Below are positions 1 to 8,590 of a stretch of 64,000 nucleotides of DNA, one piece after another; position 1 is the first letter of the stretch, and every line of letters begins with the position of its first letter. Both the position numbers and the translations under genes were made by a program. Below the pieces are notes generated by a model. That model saw only the letters and a program-made list of their open reading frames with translations, was not told the DNA's origin and made no database searches. Source of the stretch: WHTX01 sp038255145. Its GTDB lineage: Bacteria > Actinomycetota > Acidimicrobiia > Acidimicrobiales > CAIXPF01. The stretch is from the NCBI GenBank assembly GCA_038255145.1, contig JBBSLP010000002.1, positions 62,001 to 126,000 on the forward strand, read 5' to 3'.

Positions 1-2
1 AG

Positions 3-83
3 GGCCTCGACCAGGGCGGTGCCCTGCTCAACGAGGGCACCAAGCAGCTGCGCAAGGGTCGCCGCCGGTTGCGCCGCCACTGA
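3..83 (+). CDS. 3' end of an upstream gene, possibly ftsB/divIC-like
   Basis: Only the last 26 codons lie in the window. They end at the TGA at 81-83, and almost every third codon position is G or C, as in the clear genes nearby, so this is real coding sequence. The tail is very basic (RKGRRRLRRH at the extreme C-terminus). In many actinobacteria the gene before DUF501 and ppx encodes a small FtsB/DivIC-like septum protein. That position is the only basis for the suggestion, because no domain is visible in this fragment. Confidence 0.5.
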   Translation, partial: GLDQGGALLNEGTKQLRKGRRRLRRH

Positions 84-106
84 GCTGCTGAGCTCCTGAG
101 CTGCAT

Positions 107-643
107 GTGCCCATGACCGACCGGCGGCCGCAGGCGTCCGACGACGACGTCGTCGCCGTCGAGCGCCTGCTGGGCCGTCGACCCCAGGGCGCGTTCCGCG
201 TGGTCGTGCGCGACCACGCCGGCGCCCCCGTGGTCATCGAGAACGAACCCCTGCTCGAGGACGGCACCCCCATGCCCACCCGCTACTGGCTGGTGGGCCG
301 GGAAGCCGTGCTGGCCGTCAGCCGACTCGAATCCTCGGGGGCCATCGGTCGCGCCCGGGCCGAGATCCCCCCTGACGCCGTGATCGAGTCCCACGAGCGC
401 TACGCCGCGGCCCGGGCCCGGGCCCTGCCCGTGGGTTGGACCGGACCCCTGCCCAGTGGCGGGGTCGGCGGCACCCGGGTGAGCATCAAGTGCCTGCACG
501 CCCACCTGGCCTGGCACCTGGCCGGGGGCGGGGACCCCGTGGGTGCCTGGGTCATCGATCGCCTGGCCGAGGCCGGCGTGGACCGCTTCGGCCACCGGCT
601 CGCGGTGGAGACCAACGACAAGATGGACGAGGGGACGTTGTGA
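107..643 (+). CDS. DUF501 family protein
   Basis: A 178-residue protein of the actinobacterial DUF501 family, whose biochemical role is unknown to me. Family-like features are the N-terminal segment around VERLLGRRPQGAFRVVVRD, the PTRYWLVG motif in the middle and the ISIKCLH-type stretch (here VSIKCLHAHLAWHLAGG) near residue 125, where a cysteine and histidines are clustered. The start is GTG at 107; an ATG two codons later at 113 is an alternative. The stop overlaps the GTG of ppx by four bases, so the two are probably translationally coupled. The DUF501-ppx order is conserved in many Actinomycetota. Confidence 0.9.
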   Translation: MPMTDRRPQASDDDVVAVERLLGRRPQGAFRVVVRDHAGAPVVIENEPLLEDGTPMPTRYWLVGREAVLAVSRLESSGAIGRARAEIPPDAVIESHERYAAARARALPVGWTGPLPSGGVGGTRVSIKCLHAHLAWHLAGGGDPVGAWVIDRLAEAGVDRFGHRLAVETNDKMDEGTL

Positions 644-1545
644 ACGTCGGCGCGGTGGACATCGGCTCCAACACGGTGCGGGTGCTGGTCAGCGGCCCTG
701 ACGGCGCCGACGTGGCCCGCCTGGCCACCATCACCCGCCTGGGATCGGGGCTGGGGGACGGCGGCCAGCTCGACCCCGAGCGGGTCACCGCCACCCTCGA
801 CGCCCTGCGTGAGGCGGCCGCCGCCTTCGACGTCCACGGCGTGGAGCACCGCCGGGCCGTGGCCACGTCGTCGGTGCGCCGGGCCCGTGACGGGGACGCC
901 TTCCTCGACGCGGCCGCCGAGGTGCTGGGCGTGCGTCCCGAGGTCATCCCCGGAGACGAGGAGGGCGACCTCTCCTTCCGGGGGGCGACGTCACGCCTCG
1001 ACGCCGAGGACGGGCCCTTCGTGGTCATCGACCTGGGCGGGGGCAGCTGCGAGTTCGCCGTGGGCTCGTCGAGCTGCGAGGGCGTCTTCTCGGCCGAGTT
1101 CGGCTCGGCCCGGCTCACCGAGGCCTACGTACGCCACGATCCCCCCGCCCCCGACGAACTGGTGGCGTGCCTCTCGGTGACCGAGGTCCACCTCGACGAC
1201 GTGCGCCGCGAGCTGCCCGCCGTGGACGCCGCCCGCACCTTCGTGGGCCTGGGGGGCACGTTCCAGACCTTCGCGGCCATGGAGATCGCCGACGGCGACG
1301 AGGGCCGGACCGTCGACGGCTACCGCCTGTCCCGGGCCGCGGCCGAGGACGTGTACCGCACCATCGTGCTCGACCCCTACGAGCAGCGCATCGAGAACGC
1401 GGGACTGGCCCCCGAGCGGGGCCGGGTCATCGTCGGCGGTGCCTGCGCCATCGTCGAGATCATGCGCTACTTCTCGCTGGACGAGATCGTGATCTCGGAG
1501 CGGGACCTGCTCGACGGGATCACGGCCGACCTCCGCCGACGCTGA
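640..1545 (+). CDS. ppx: Ppx/GppA family exopolyphosphatase, short form
   Basis: A 301-residue member of the Ppx/GppA phosphatase family, which releases phosphate from polyphosphate or hydrolyses pppGpp. The ASKHA fold is readable: VGAVDIGSNTVRVLV at the N-terminus (phosphate-1 loop), a DLGGGSCEFAVG phosphate-2 loop near residue 130 and GLGGTFQTFA near residue 205. There is no C-terminal HD-type extension, so this resembles the short actinobacterial forms. The GTG at 640 overlaps the DUF501 stop. Longer in-frame readings starting further upstream would run inside DUF501 and are not needed. The sequence does not decide between polyphosphate and pppGpp as main substrate. Confidence 0.9.
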   Translation: MNVGAVDIGSNTVRVLVSGPDGADVARLATITRLGSGLGDGGQLDPERVTATLDALREAAAAFDVHGVEHRRAVATSSVRRARDGDAFLDAAAEVLGVRPEVIPGDEEGDLSFRGATSRLDAEDGPFVVIDLGGGSCEFAVGSSSCEGVFSAEFGSARLTEAYVRHDPPAPDELVACLSVTEVHLDDVRRELPAVDAARTFVGLGGTFQTFAAMEIADGDEGRTVDGYRLSRAAAEDVYRTIVLDPYEQRIENAGLAPERGRVIVGGACAIVEIMRYFSLDEIVISERDLLDGITADLRRR

Positions 1546-1603
1546 CGGCGGCGAAGCCGGTGGTGACGCCGAGGGGGCGCCGGGCTCGGTACGATCCGGC
1601 GCC

Positions 1604-2191
1604 ATGAGCAGCCTCCGCGGGAGCCGGGTCGAACTGCGCCCCTTGGCCCCACAGGACTTCATCGCCTACGCCGAGGTCCGCCGACGCAACGCCGAGTGGC
1701 TGACGCGTTGGGAACCGGCCCGGCTGGCCGGCCAGCCCGATCCCGCCGACAGCTACGACGCCTTCGTGGCCCGCTGCTCTGCTCGCCAACGCGAGCGGCA
1801 GATGGGTAGCGGCTACGGCTTCGGGGTCTTCGCCGGCCACGCGTTCTGTGGCGAGATCAACCTGTCATCCATCCAGCGCGGGGCCTTCCAGAGCGGCTAC
1901 GTCGGCTACTGGGTCGACGAAGCCCGGGCGGGCCGGGGCTACTGCCCCGAAGCGGTGGTGGTGCTGTGCCGCTTCGCCTTCGAGGACCTGGGCCTGCACC
2001 GGCTCCAGATCTCGATCATCCCCCGGAACAACGCCAGCCGCCGTGTGGTGGAGAAGTTGCAGATCCGCAGCGAGGGCATAGCCACCCGCTACCTGCAGAT
2101 CAACGGGGCGTGGGAGGATCACGTCCGTTATGCGATCACCTCGGAAGAATGGTCAGATCGTGCTGACGAGCTGACCCACCAGTGGCTTTGA
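1604..2191 (+). CDS. GNAT acetyltransferase, RimJ/RimL type
   Basis: A 195-residue GNAT-fold acetyltransferase of the RimJ/RimL group, which transfers acetyl from acetyl-CoA to an N-terminal amine or small molecule. It opens with LRGSRVELRPLAPQDF, typical of the family. YVGYWVDEARAGRGYCPEAV near residue 105 gives the acetyl-CoA loop, with R/Q-x-x-G reduced to RAGRGY. It continues LGLHRLQISIIPRNNASRRV, the usual motif B region. The final 56 bases overlap the 3' end of the convergent LuxR-type gene. The natural substrate cannot be told from sequence. Confidence 0.88.
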   Translation: MSSLRGSRVELRPLAPQDFIAYAEVRRRNAEWLTRWEPARLAGQPDPADSYDAFVARCSARQRERQMGSGYGFGVFAGHAFCGEINLSSIQRGAFQSGYVGYWVDEARAGRGYCPEAVVVLCRFAFEDLGLHRLQISIIPRNNASRRVVEKLQIRSEGIATRYLQINGAWEDHVRYAITSEEWSDRADELTHQWL

Positions 2192-2915
2192 ACGCGTTGG
2201 TCGTCCACCCCACCTGGTAGGCAAGGGCCACGGCGGCCAGCTGGGAATTGACCTCGAGCTTGCGGAGGATGGCCTTGATCTGCGAACGGATCGTGGCGAT
2301 CGACACGTAGGACTCAGTGGCGATCTCGGCCGGCGCCTTGCCCCGCATGAGCTCCTCGAGGACCTCTGATTCACGGGTCGACAGCTGGGTGAACCGGGAG
2401 AGCTGGGCCTCGCGGTCACGACGGTGGCCCTGGAGCTCGCCCAGCAGCTCACGGTCGACGACCGAGGGCGCCGAACGGCGACCGGCGACGGCCTCGCGCA
2501 CCGTGGCCAGCAGGCGCTCGACCGGGTCGAGGGTGTTGACCGAGCCCGACGCTCCGGCCTCGAGGCAGGAGGCGATGCGGATGCGGTCCCGCCCGTCGTG
2601 CACGGCCAGCACCCGGAAGCCGAAGCGGCAGATGGAGCGCACGGTGTCCACGGCGTCGTCCGCGGTGGCGTCCACCAGCACGAGGTCGGGGTCGAAGGCC
2701 CGGACCTGGCGCAGCACGGACTCGACCGAGGGGTCCGCAGCCACGTAGGTGGTGACCGACGCGGTGGCGAGCACCATGGCCAGGCTCTGGGCCACGAGGG
2801 CGTGGCGGTCGACGATCACGACGCGCCCGCCGATCACGTGAGCCTGCAGAGCTCCCGGCTGGAGGTCGCCCGAGAGCGACCGGCCGAGGTTGTCGAGGTT
2901 TGCGGTCGTTGTCAT
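2136..2915 (-). CDS. LuxR/NarL-type orphan response regulator
   Basis: A 259-residue regulator with an N-terminal receiver-like domain (about residues 25-140) and a C-terminal LuxR helix-turn-helix (about 180-240: LSTRESEVLEELMRGKAPAEIA then SYVSIATIRSQIKAILRKL). The phospho-acceptor Asp is present in DLVLVDAT, but the acidic pair near the N-terminus is reduced to VDRH and the usual conserved Lys is replaced in ASGSVNTLD, so phosphorylation may not follow the standard scheme. ATG at 2915 is chosen because the domain begins soon after it. No kinase is adjacent. The gene points away from the pilus locus across a 618-base gap, so control of the pilus genes is plausible but is inference. Confidence 0.85.
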   Translation of the reverse strand: MTTTANLDNLGRSLSGDLQPGALQAHVIGGRVVIVDRHALVAQSLAMVLATASVTTYVAADPSVESVLRQVRAFDPDLVLVDATADDAVDTVRSICRFGFRVLAVHDGRDRIRIASCLEAGASGSVNTLDPVERLLATVREAVAGRRSAPSVVDRELLGELQGHRRDREAQLSRFTQLSTRESEVLEELMRGKAPAEIATESYVSIATIRSQIKAILRKLEVNSQLAAVALAYQVGWTTNAFKATGGSARQHDLTILPR

Positions 2916-3533
2916 CGAGATAGGTATCGGCTCGCTGGTCGTCGCAACTTGAGGACGGTCGTGGCCCAGTTGGGCGATCACCGATCGGCAGTCTGTTCCG
3001 ACGGCGCACGCGACGGGCGCGCCCGCGCGCCTGCGCCCGCGTGACGTAGGGAGGTGGCGGTCCGTCGCCGGCCCGATGGGGGTGAGTTCCGGCACGCTCG
3101 CGCACCGAGAAGCGATGTGACCACTCTGAGACAAATATGACGAAACCGTTACACCGGTGGTTCGCCTTCCCGACGCCCGCGGCACCCGATCGGTGTTCCT
3201 GGCCCGCCGGGGTAGGTGGAACGGCTCATGCAGACGGGCGTCATCGAAGACGCCCAAGTGGGTGAACATACCCGAGTGATCCCCGATCTTGAGCACACCA
3301 GTGCGCGACAAAGGGCGTGATTTCACCCTTGGCGCCCCCCAGATGGGGCAAAAAGAGGCACCTTCGTAAACTGATCGCTGTTCTTCTGCCGATCTAATTC
3401 ACGTTGCTCAAGAATGAGCACAGGCCCCACGGGGCCACCCTCCAGTGCCGGTGGGTCCGCAACCTCCGAACCTGCACTGACCGGGACACCGTCGTCCCGA
3501 AATTCCGCAACTGCCGATCAAAGGGATTCCGCC
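2916..3533. other. intergenic region between regulator and Flp pilin
   Basis: No convincing gene. It holds an imperfect stem-loop at about 3309-3328 (AAGGG/CCCTT plus GTGA/TCAC with one bulged C) and an AT-richer stretch after it. TCTAAT at 3393-3398 matches five of six bases of a -10 box, but no good -35 lies 17 bases before it. A short in-frame extension of the pilin gene from an ATG at 3414 has no ribosome site and is low complexity, so it is read as leader sequence. Confidence 0.5.
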
Positions 3534-3740
3534 ATGAACACCGCTATCTACCGCATCTTTGCCGCGCTCAAGGTCCGTGAGCTCGAGGCTCGTGAGCGTG
3601 GTGCCACCGCAGTTGAGTACGGCATGCTCGTGGCCCTCATCGCCGCCGTGATCATCGGTGTGGTGGTCATCCTCGGTGGTCAGATCAAGACCGCCTTCGA
3701 GACCATCACCGACGCCCTGGACTCGAACACCCCCGGCTGA
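3534..3740 (+). CDS. flp: Flp-type pilin
   Basis: A 68-residue type IVb (Flp) prepilin. RERGATAVEYGMLVALIAAV is the class III signal: cleavage is expected after the Gly before ATAVEY, leaving the conserved Glu at +5 and Tyr at +6, followed by a hydrophobic helix of about 22 residues ending at VVILGGQI. The mature protein would be about 45 residues, normal for Flp. ATG at 3534 follows AAGGGA at 3521-3526 with suitable spacing. It heads the tad cluster and would be the structural subunit of the adhesive pilus. No prepilin peptidase gene is recognised in the window. Confidence 0.93.
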   Translation: MNTAIYRIFAALKVRELEARERGATAVEYGMLVALIAAVIIGVVVILGGQIKTAFETITDALDSNTPG

Positions 3741-3864
3741 GCCCGGTTGGACGGAGCAAGCGTCGAAGTTCGGCGCTGGGTCGTGTCAGGTCCGCTCGCG
3801 GTCCGCGAGCGGACCATGGCACTTCCGACCTCGGTTACGCCTGGCCGTTATGCGTGGGAGAACG

Positions 3865-4455
3865 ATGAGAAACAAGGTAGTTGGGTTCACCCTGGCCGGG
3901 CTGCTGGCCCTGCTGGGGCTGGGGTTGCTGCTCACCTCTGGGGGCAGCGACGACAAGGACACCAAGGTCGACACGGCCGCCGGCACGGATGGCACCGCGA
4001 AGGGGACCCCGTCCCAGCTCGCGGCGTCGGACGCCAAGCCGGTCGAACTGGTGGGGGTGGCCGTGCCCCCGGACATGGCCCGGGTCACGCTGCAGCTCGA
4101 ACCGCAGCGGGCGCTGGGCGGGCTCGTCAACCCCGGTGACCTGGTGGCGGTGACCGCCTCCTTCGACCGGGCCGCGGGTGCCAACGCCGCCGAGGGGCCC
4201 CAGACGGGCATCATCCTGGAGAAGATCCTGGTCACATCGGTGCAGGTGGACACACCGGCCGGAAAGGCCAAGGATCCGACGCCGCCCAAGGGCACGCTGT
4301 TGATCACCCTGGCCGTCCCCCCCGCCGACGCTCCCCGCCTGGTCTACGCGGCGGAGTACGGCAAGGTGTGGCTGGCCGGTGAGACGGCGACCACGCCCGA
4401 ATCCGGTCGGACGCCGACCAACCTGGCCACCATCACCCCGGTGCCGGCGCCGTGA
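3865..4455 (+). CDS. CpaB/RcpC-like pilus assembly protein (SAF-type)
   Basis: A 196-residue exported or membrane-anchored protein with one N-terminal hydrophobic helix (VVGFTLAGLLALLGLGLLL) and a linker rich in Thr, Gly and Asp. A domain resembling the later half of CpaB/RcpC follows: VNPGDLVAVTASF, then ILEKILVTSVQV and TLLITLAVPPADAPRLVYAAEYGKVWLA. This is shorter than usual CpaB, and the first SAF module is weak. ATG at 3865 has GGGAG five bases upstream, and the stop overlaps the tadA GTG by four bases. In monoderms such proteins probably act at the membrane base of the Flp machine. Confidence 0.75.
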   Translation: MRNKVVGFTLAGLLALLGLGLLLTSGGSDDKDTKVDTAAGTDGTAKGTPSQLAASDAKPVELVGVAVPPDMARVTLQLEPQRALGGLVNPGDLVAVTASFDRAAGANAAEGPQTGIILEKILVTSVQVDTPAGKAKDPTPPKGTLLITLAVPPADAPRLVYAAEYGKVWLAGETATTPESGRTPTNLATITPVPAP

Positions 4456-6146
4456 GCCGCCCCACCGATGTCGCACCCAACGGCACCGCCCCCGATGCCA
4501 CCAACGGCTTCGACGAGCCCGAGGACCCCAAGGTCCGGCGCCTCCTGGGGCTCGATGCCGAACCCTTCGCCTCGCCGCCCGCGGGCGGGCTCTTCGGCCG
4601 CACCCCGGCCGCGCCGACCGACCGTGACAGCGGGGACTGGGCCCGGGTCACCGGCCGCCCCACCCCGGGCCCGACCCCGACCCCGCCCGCGCCCCGGGCC
4701 GACGTGAACGGGGGGAGCGGACTGCCGCCGATCCCCTCGGCTCCGCCGGTGCCGCCCCGGGCCCCCCAGCACCCGGTGACCACGGCCGAGCGCGCCTACA
4801 CACCGGCCTCGACGTCCAACCGGCTGCCCGTCCACATCGAGCCGACCGCGGAGCCCGACCACCTCCACCAGATCAAGGAGAACGTCAAGGACGACCTCCT
4901 CGGTCGCCTGGGCCATCGCCTCTACGACCGGCGCACCACCGATGACGAGCTCGAACGCACCGTCGTCACCGAGATCGGCGCCCTGCTCGATCTCCACGGC
5001 AGTCGCCTCGATCCCGACGAGCGCCTGTGCCTGGGCCGGGAGATCGCCGACGAGGTCCTGCGCCACGGTCCCCTCGAGCCCTTCCTCGAGGACGAGTCGG
5101 TCAGTGAGATCATGGTCAACGGCCTGCGCCCCATCTGGGTGGAGCGCGACGGTCGGCTGACCAAGACCGAGGCCCGCTTCACCTCCGACGCCCAGCTGCG
5201 CCAGGTCATCGACCGCATCGTGTCCCGGGTCGGTCGTCGCCTCGACGAGTCCTCGCCCATGGTCGACGCCCGCCTGCCCGACGGCTCCCGGGTCAACGCC
5301 GTGGTCCCGCCGCTGGCCGTCGACGGTGCGTCGATGACCATCCGCAAGTTCACGGCCAAGGCTTTCACCCCCGCCGACCTGGTGCGCAAGCGCACGGCGT
5401 CGCCCGAGGTGCTGGGCATGCTGGCCGCCTGCGTGCGGGGCAAGCTCAACGTGCTGGTCACGGGGGGTACGGGTACGGGCAAGACCACGATGTTGAACCT
5501 GCTGTCGGGCTTCATCCCCGACGACGAGCGCATCGTGACCATCGAGGACAGCTGCGAGCTCATGCTGCGCCACGAGAACCTGGTCCGCCTGGAGAGCCGC
5601 CCGCCCAACATCGAGGGCAAGGGCGAGGTCTCCATCCGTGGCCTGCTCCGCAACGCCCTGCGCATGCGCCCCGACCGCATCGTGGTCGGCGAGGTGCGCG
5701 GTGGTGAGGCCCTCGACATGCTCCAGGCCATGAACACGGGCCACGACGGCTCGCTGTCCACCCTGCACGCCAACAGCCCCCGTGACGCCCTGTCCCGGGT
5801 CGAGACCATGGTGCTCATGGCCGGTTTCGACCTGCCATCCCGGGCCATCCGTGAGCAGACGGCCTCGGCCGTGGACCTCATCGTCCACCTGGTCCGGCTG
5901 CGCGACGGTACCCGTCGCATCAGCCACATCGTCGAGGTCGAGGGCATGGAGGGTGACGTGATCACCCTGTCCGACCTGTTCGTGCTCGACGAGACCCAGC
6001 ACGTGGGCGAGGACGGCTTCATCGAGGCCGAGCTGCGGCCCACCGGGCTCCGTCCCCGCTTCGCCGACCGGCTGATCGCCATGGGCCTGCTGCCGCAGTC
6101 CCAGCACGCAGGCAGCGGTGGCAACGAACGGCGGCGGCGACGGTGA
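4452..6146 (+). CDS. tadA: Tad secretion ATPase TadA/CpaF
   Basis: A 564-residue hexameric secretion ATPase of the VirB11/CpaF family that powers Flp pilus assembly at the cytoplasmic face. The first 120 residues are a Pro-rich, probably disordered extension. The N-terminal domain follows (HGPLEPFLEDESVSEIMVNG), then Walker A GGTGTGKTTM at about 338-347, an Asp box around RIVTIEDSCEL, Walker B-like MRPDRIVVGEVRGGEALDML and a His box GHDGSLSTLHANSP. It starts with GTG inside the stop of the CpaB-like gene and ends overlapping the tadB start, so the three are one translationally coupled operon. Confidence 0.95.
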   Translation: MSRPTDVAPNGTAPDATNGFDEPEDPKVRRLLGLDAEPFASPPAGGLFGRTPAAPTDRDSGDWARVTGRPTPGPTPTPPAPRADVNGGSGLPPIPSAPPVPPRAPQHPVTTAERAYTPASTSNRLPVHIEPTAEPDHLHQIKENVKDDLLGRLGHRLYDRRTTDDELERTVVTEIGALLDLHGSRLDPDERLCLGREIADEVLRHGPLEPFLEDESVSEIMVNGLRPIWVERDGRLTKTEARFTSDAQLRQVIDRIVSRVGRRLDESSPMVDARLPDGSRVNAVVPPLAVDGASMTIRKFTAKAFTPADLVRKRTASPEVLGMLAACVRGKLNVLVTGGTGTGKTTMLNLLSGFIPDDERIVTIEDSCELMLRHENLVRLESRPPNIEGKGEVSIRGLLRNALRMRPDRIVVGEVRGGEALDMLQAMNTGHDGSLSTLHANSPRDALSRVETMVLMAGFDLPSRAIREQTASAVDLIVHLVRLRDGTRRISHIVEVEGMEGDVITLSDLFVLDETQHVGEDGFIEAELRPTGLRPRFADRLIAMGLLPQSQHAGSGGNERRRRR

Positions 6147-7066
6147 GCACCCTGCTGGGCATCGCCCTCCTGCTGGCCGGCATCGTGCTCGTGTTCCTGC
6201 TGGTGCGCGGCGGTCGGGGCAAGCCCGAGGAGCAGGACGGCTACGTGCCGCCCCGCAACGAGACCTCGGGTTGGGCCTCGGCCACGTGGCTGGCCGACCA
6301 CGTCTCCACCGACAAGCGGGCCCGCTGGGTTCGCAAGGCCGACGAGGCCCTCGACCTGGCCGGGTTCCACCTGCCCGCCGCCCCCATGATCGTGGGCGTG
6401 GCCGCGGCGTGCCTGGTGGCCGCGGTGGCCGGCGGGTTCCTCATGGGCCCCGTCGGCGTCATCGTCATCGGCGGCCTGCCCGCGGTGCTCGTGCTGGTGC
6501 TCATCAAGCGCCGCATGGCCAAGCGCCGCAAGGGCTTCGCCGGGCAGTTGCCCGACACCCTGGGCCTCATCGCCTCCAGCCTGCGCTCCGGGGTCAGCCT
6601 GCCCCAGGCCATGGCCTCCGTCGCGGCCGACGCTCCCGAGCCCACGGCCGACGAGTTCCAGCGGGTCGTGTCCGAGGTGCGCCTGGGCATGGACCTGCCC
6701 GTCGCCCTGCGCCTGCTGGGCGAGCGCATGCAGTCCGCCGACCTGCACTGGGCCATCGGTGCCATCGAGATCCACCGTGACATCGGTGGTGACCTGGCCG
6801 AGGTCCTCGACCGGGTCGTGGACACCATCCGGGGCCGGGCCCGGGTCGTCAACCAGATCCAGATCCTGACAGCTGAGGGCAAGCTCTCGGCCATCATCCT
6901 CGGCATCCTGCCCCCGGGCATGCTCGTCGTGATCTCCTTCCTCAACCCCGACTACGTCCACGAGCTCACCGGCCGGCCCCTCGGCTGGGCGCTGCTCGCC
7001 ATCGGCGGCGTCCTCCTCGTGGGCGGCCTGCTGTGGATGCGTCGGCTCACCCGACTCGTCTACTGA
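6143..7066 (+). CDS. tadB: Tad inner-membrane protein TadB
   Basis: A 307-residue membrane protein of the T2SSF/GspF fold, partner of TadC and platform for TadA. It has an N-terminal helix (LLGIALLLAGIVLVFLLV), two helices near residues 75-115, the cytoplasmic T2SSF domain (LPDTLGLIASSLRSGVSLPQ through GGDLAEVLDRV) and two C-terminal helices. The signature pattern of an amphipathic domain with LRSG..L.QA is present. The GTG start overlaps the tadA stop by four bases, and tadC follows after 16 bases. Confidence 0.93.
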   Translation: MSTLLGIALLLAGIVLVFLLVRGGRGKPEEQDGYVPPRNETSGWASATWLADHVSTDKRARWVRKADEALDLAGFHLPAAPMIVGVAAACLVAAVAGGFLMGPVGVIVIGGLPAVLVLVLIKRRMAKRRKGFAGQLPDTLGLIASSLRSGVSLPQAMASVAADAPEPTADEFQRVVSEVRLGMDLPVALRLLGERMQSADLHWAIGAIEIHRDIGGDLAEVLDRVVDTIRGRARVVNQIQILTAEGKLSAIILGILPPGMLVVISFLNPDYVHELTGRPLGWALLAIGGVLLVGGLLWMRRLTRLVY

Positions 7067-7082
7067 GCCCCGGAGCCTGTCC

Positions 7083-7919
7083 ATGGACCTCACGCGTCTG
7101 TTCGGAGCCCTGGTCTTCCTGTGCTCCGCCGTCCTCGTCTTCAAGACCCTGCGGGTGAGTGGCCCCTCGGTCGACGGAGACGTCACCGCCACCACCACGA
7201 CCGTCGGCCGTTCCCGCCGTGACTCCGCCCTGCGCCGCTCGCTCGACCGCAAGGTGCGCAGCGCAGGGATGTCGGGGGTGTGGTCGCCCGACAAGCTGAT
7301 GGTCACCAAGATGGTGGGCGCCGCCGTCGGCGCCGGCCTGGGCCTGCTGCTCATCGTGGCCAACCCCAGCCGGCTGGCCGTGCTCGCCTTCCTGATCTTC
7401 ACCGCCGCCGGCTTCTTCGGGGTCGATGTCATCCTCAGCCGCCGGGCCGATGCCCACAAGAAGGCGGTCGAGCGCAGCCTGCCCGACGTGTTGGACCAGC
7501 TCACCATCTGTGTGGGCGCCGGTCTGGGCTTCGACGCCGCCATGGCTCGGGTCGCCGCCACCAACAAGGACGACGCCCTGGGTCAGGAGCTGGGCCGGGT
7601 GCTGCGGGACGAGCGTGTGGGCATGACCCGCAGCGAGGCCCTCATGGCCATGTCCGACCGGGTCGAGCTCAACGAGCTGCGCACCGTGGTGCGGGCCATC
7701 GTGCAGAGCAGCCGGGCCGGCGTCCCCGTGGGCCGGGTCCTGCGGGTCCAGGCCGAGGAGGTGCGTGAGCGCCGCCGGGTCAGAGCCGAGGAACGGGCCA
7801 TGAAGATGCCCGTCAAGCTGGTGTTCCCCCTGGTGCTGTGCGTCCTGCCCGCCCTGTTCGTCGTCGTGCTCGGTCCCGCCATCCTCCGCCTCTCCCAGAT
7901 GAACCTGACCGGAGGGTGA
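7083..7919 (+). CDS. tadC: Tad inner-membrane protein TadC
   Basis: A 278-residue second GspF-like platform protein of the Flp machine. An N-terminal helix, two central helices (MVGAAVGAGLGLLLIVANPS and LAVLAFLIFTAAGFFGVDVI), the T2SSF domain LPDVLDQLTICVGAGLGFDA through ELNELRTVVRAIVQSSRAG and a C-terminal helix VFPLVLCVLPALFVVVL match TadC. The GGAGGG near its end serves as ribosome site for tadE, whose ATG lies two bases past the stop. Confidence 0.93.
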   Translation: MDLTRLFGALVFLCSAVLVFKTLRVSGPSVDGDVTATTTTVGRSRRDSALRRSLDRKVRSAGMSGVWSPDKLMVTKMVGAAVGAGLGLLLIVANPSRLAVLAFLIFTAAGFFGVDVILSRRADAHKKAVERSLPDVLDQLTICVGAGLGFDAAMARVAATNKDDALGQELGRVLRDERVGMTRSEALMAMSDRVELNELRTVVRAIVQSSRAGVPVGRVLRVQAEEVRERRRVRAEERAMKMPVKLVFPLVLCVLPALFVVVLGPAILRLSQMNLTGG

Positions 7920-7921
7920 TC

Positions 7922-8590
7922 ATGGACCCCACGAACCTCCCGTCCGAGCGCAGCCCCGCTCGGCGCCCGCCCACCGCGACCTGGCGGCCCCGGCCCTCGG
8001 GGACCCTGCTCGGCCGGGTCCGTGCCCGCCGGGCCCGGGGCGAGCGCGGTGCCGCCGCCGTCGAAGCCGCCATCATCCTGCCCCTGCTCATCTTCGTGAT
8101 GTTCGGCATCTTCGAGGTGGCGTTGCTGGTCAACGACACCCTGCTCATCAGCCAGGCCTCCCGATCGGCCGTGCGCACCGCCGTGGCCATGCCCCGGGAC
8201 CCGGGCTTCGACTCCTCGGCCGTGGAAGCGGCCGCCGGCGTGTTGGGCATCGACACCTCGGGTGACATCGACCAGCTGATCATCTACAAGGCCGATCCGG
8301 CCACGGGCAAGCTGCTGGGCGGTGGCGACCTGGCCACCTGCGCCTCGAGCTGCATCCACTACACCTGGGACGACAACTCCGAGGTCTTCGTGAAGTCCAG
8401 CGGCACCTGGCCGGCCGACACCCAGATGGCGTGCGGCAGCCAGGCGGCCAGCGACTTCGTCGGTGTCCAGATCACGGGTCACCACGAGTGGGCCACCGGT
8501 CTGTTCGGCGACGGCATCTCGCTCACCGAGCGGGCCGTCATGCGCCTCGAGCCCAAGATGGGCGGGTCCTGTGGCCGGGTGTCGACATGA
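7922..8590 (+). CDS. tadE: TadE-like minor pseudopilin
   Basis: A 222-residue TadE-like protein. Residues around 40-70 carry the signature RGERGAAAVEAAIILPLL followed by IFVMFGIFEVALLVND: a prepilin-like cleavage motif with conserved Glu ahead of a hydrophobic helix. The remaining region is predicted extracytoplasmic, contains paired cysteines (CASSC, CGSQ, SCGR) and may be disulfide bonded. ATG at 7922 is preferred over the GTG at 7916 because GGAGGG at 7911-7916 is correctly spaced only for the ATG. The stop overlaps the next ATG by four bases. Confidence 0.88.
   Translation: MDPTNLPSERSPARRPPTATWRPRPSGTLLGRVRARRARGERGAAAVEAAIILPLLIFVMFGIFEVALLVNDTLLISQASRSAVRTAVAMPRDPGFDSSAVEAAAGVLGIDTSGDIDQLIIYKADPATGKLLGGGDLATCASSCIHYTWDDNSEVFVKSSGTWPADTQMACGSQAASDFVGVQITGHHEWATGLFGDGISLTERAVMRLEPKMGGSCGRVST

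Noticed and set aside
3414..3533. 40-residue N-terminal extension of the Flp pilin
   Set aside because: No ribosome site, low-complexity Ser/Pro/Gly translation, and the pilin start at 3534 has a good site and normal length.
4344..7567. Long open frames on the minus strand across the tad genes
   Set aside because: They are antisense shadows of GC3-rich genes, with His/Gln/Gly or Ser/Arg-rich translations and no family resemblance.
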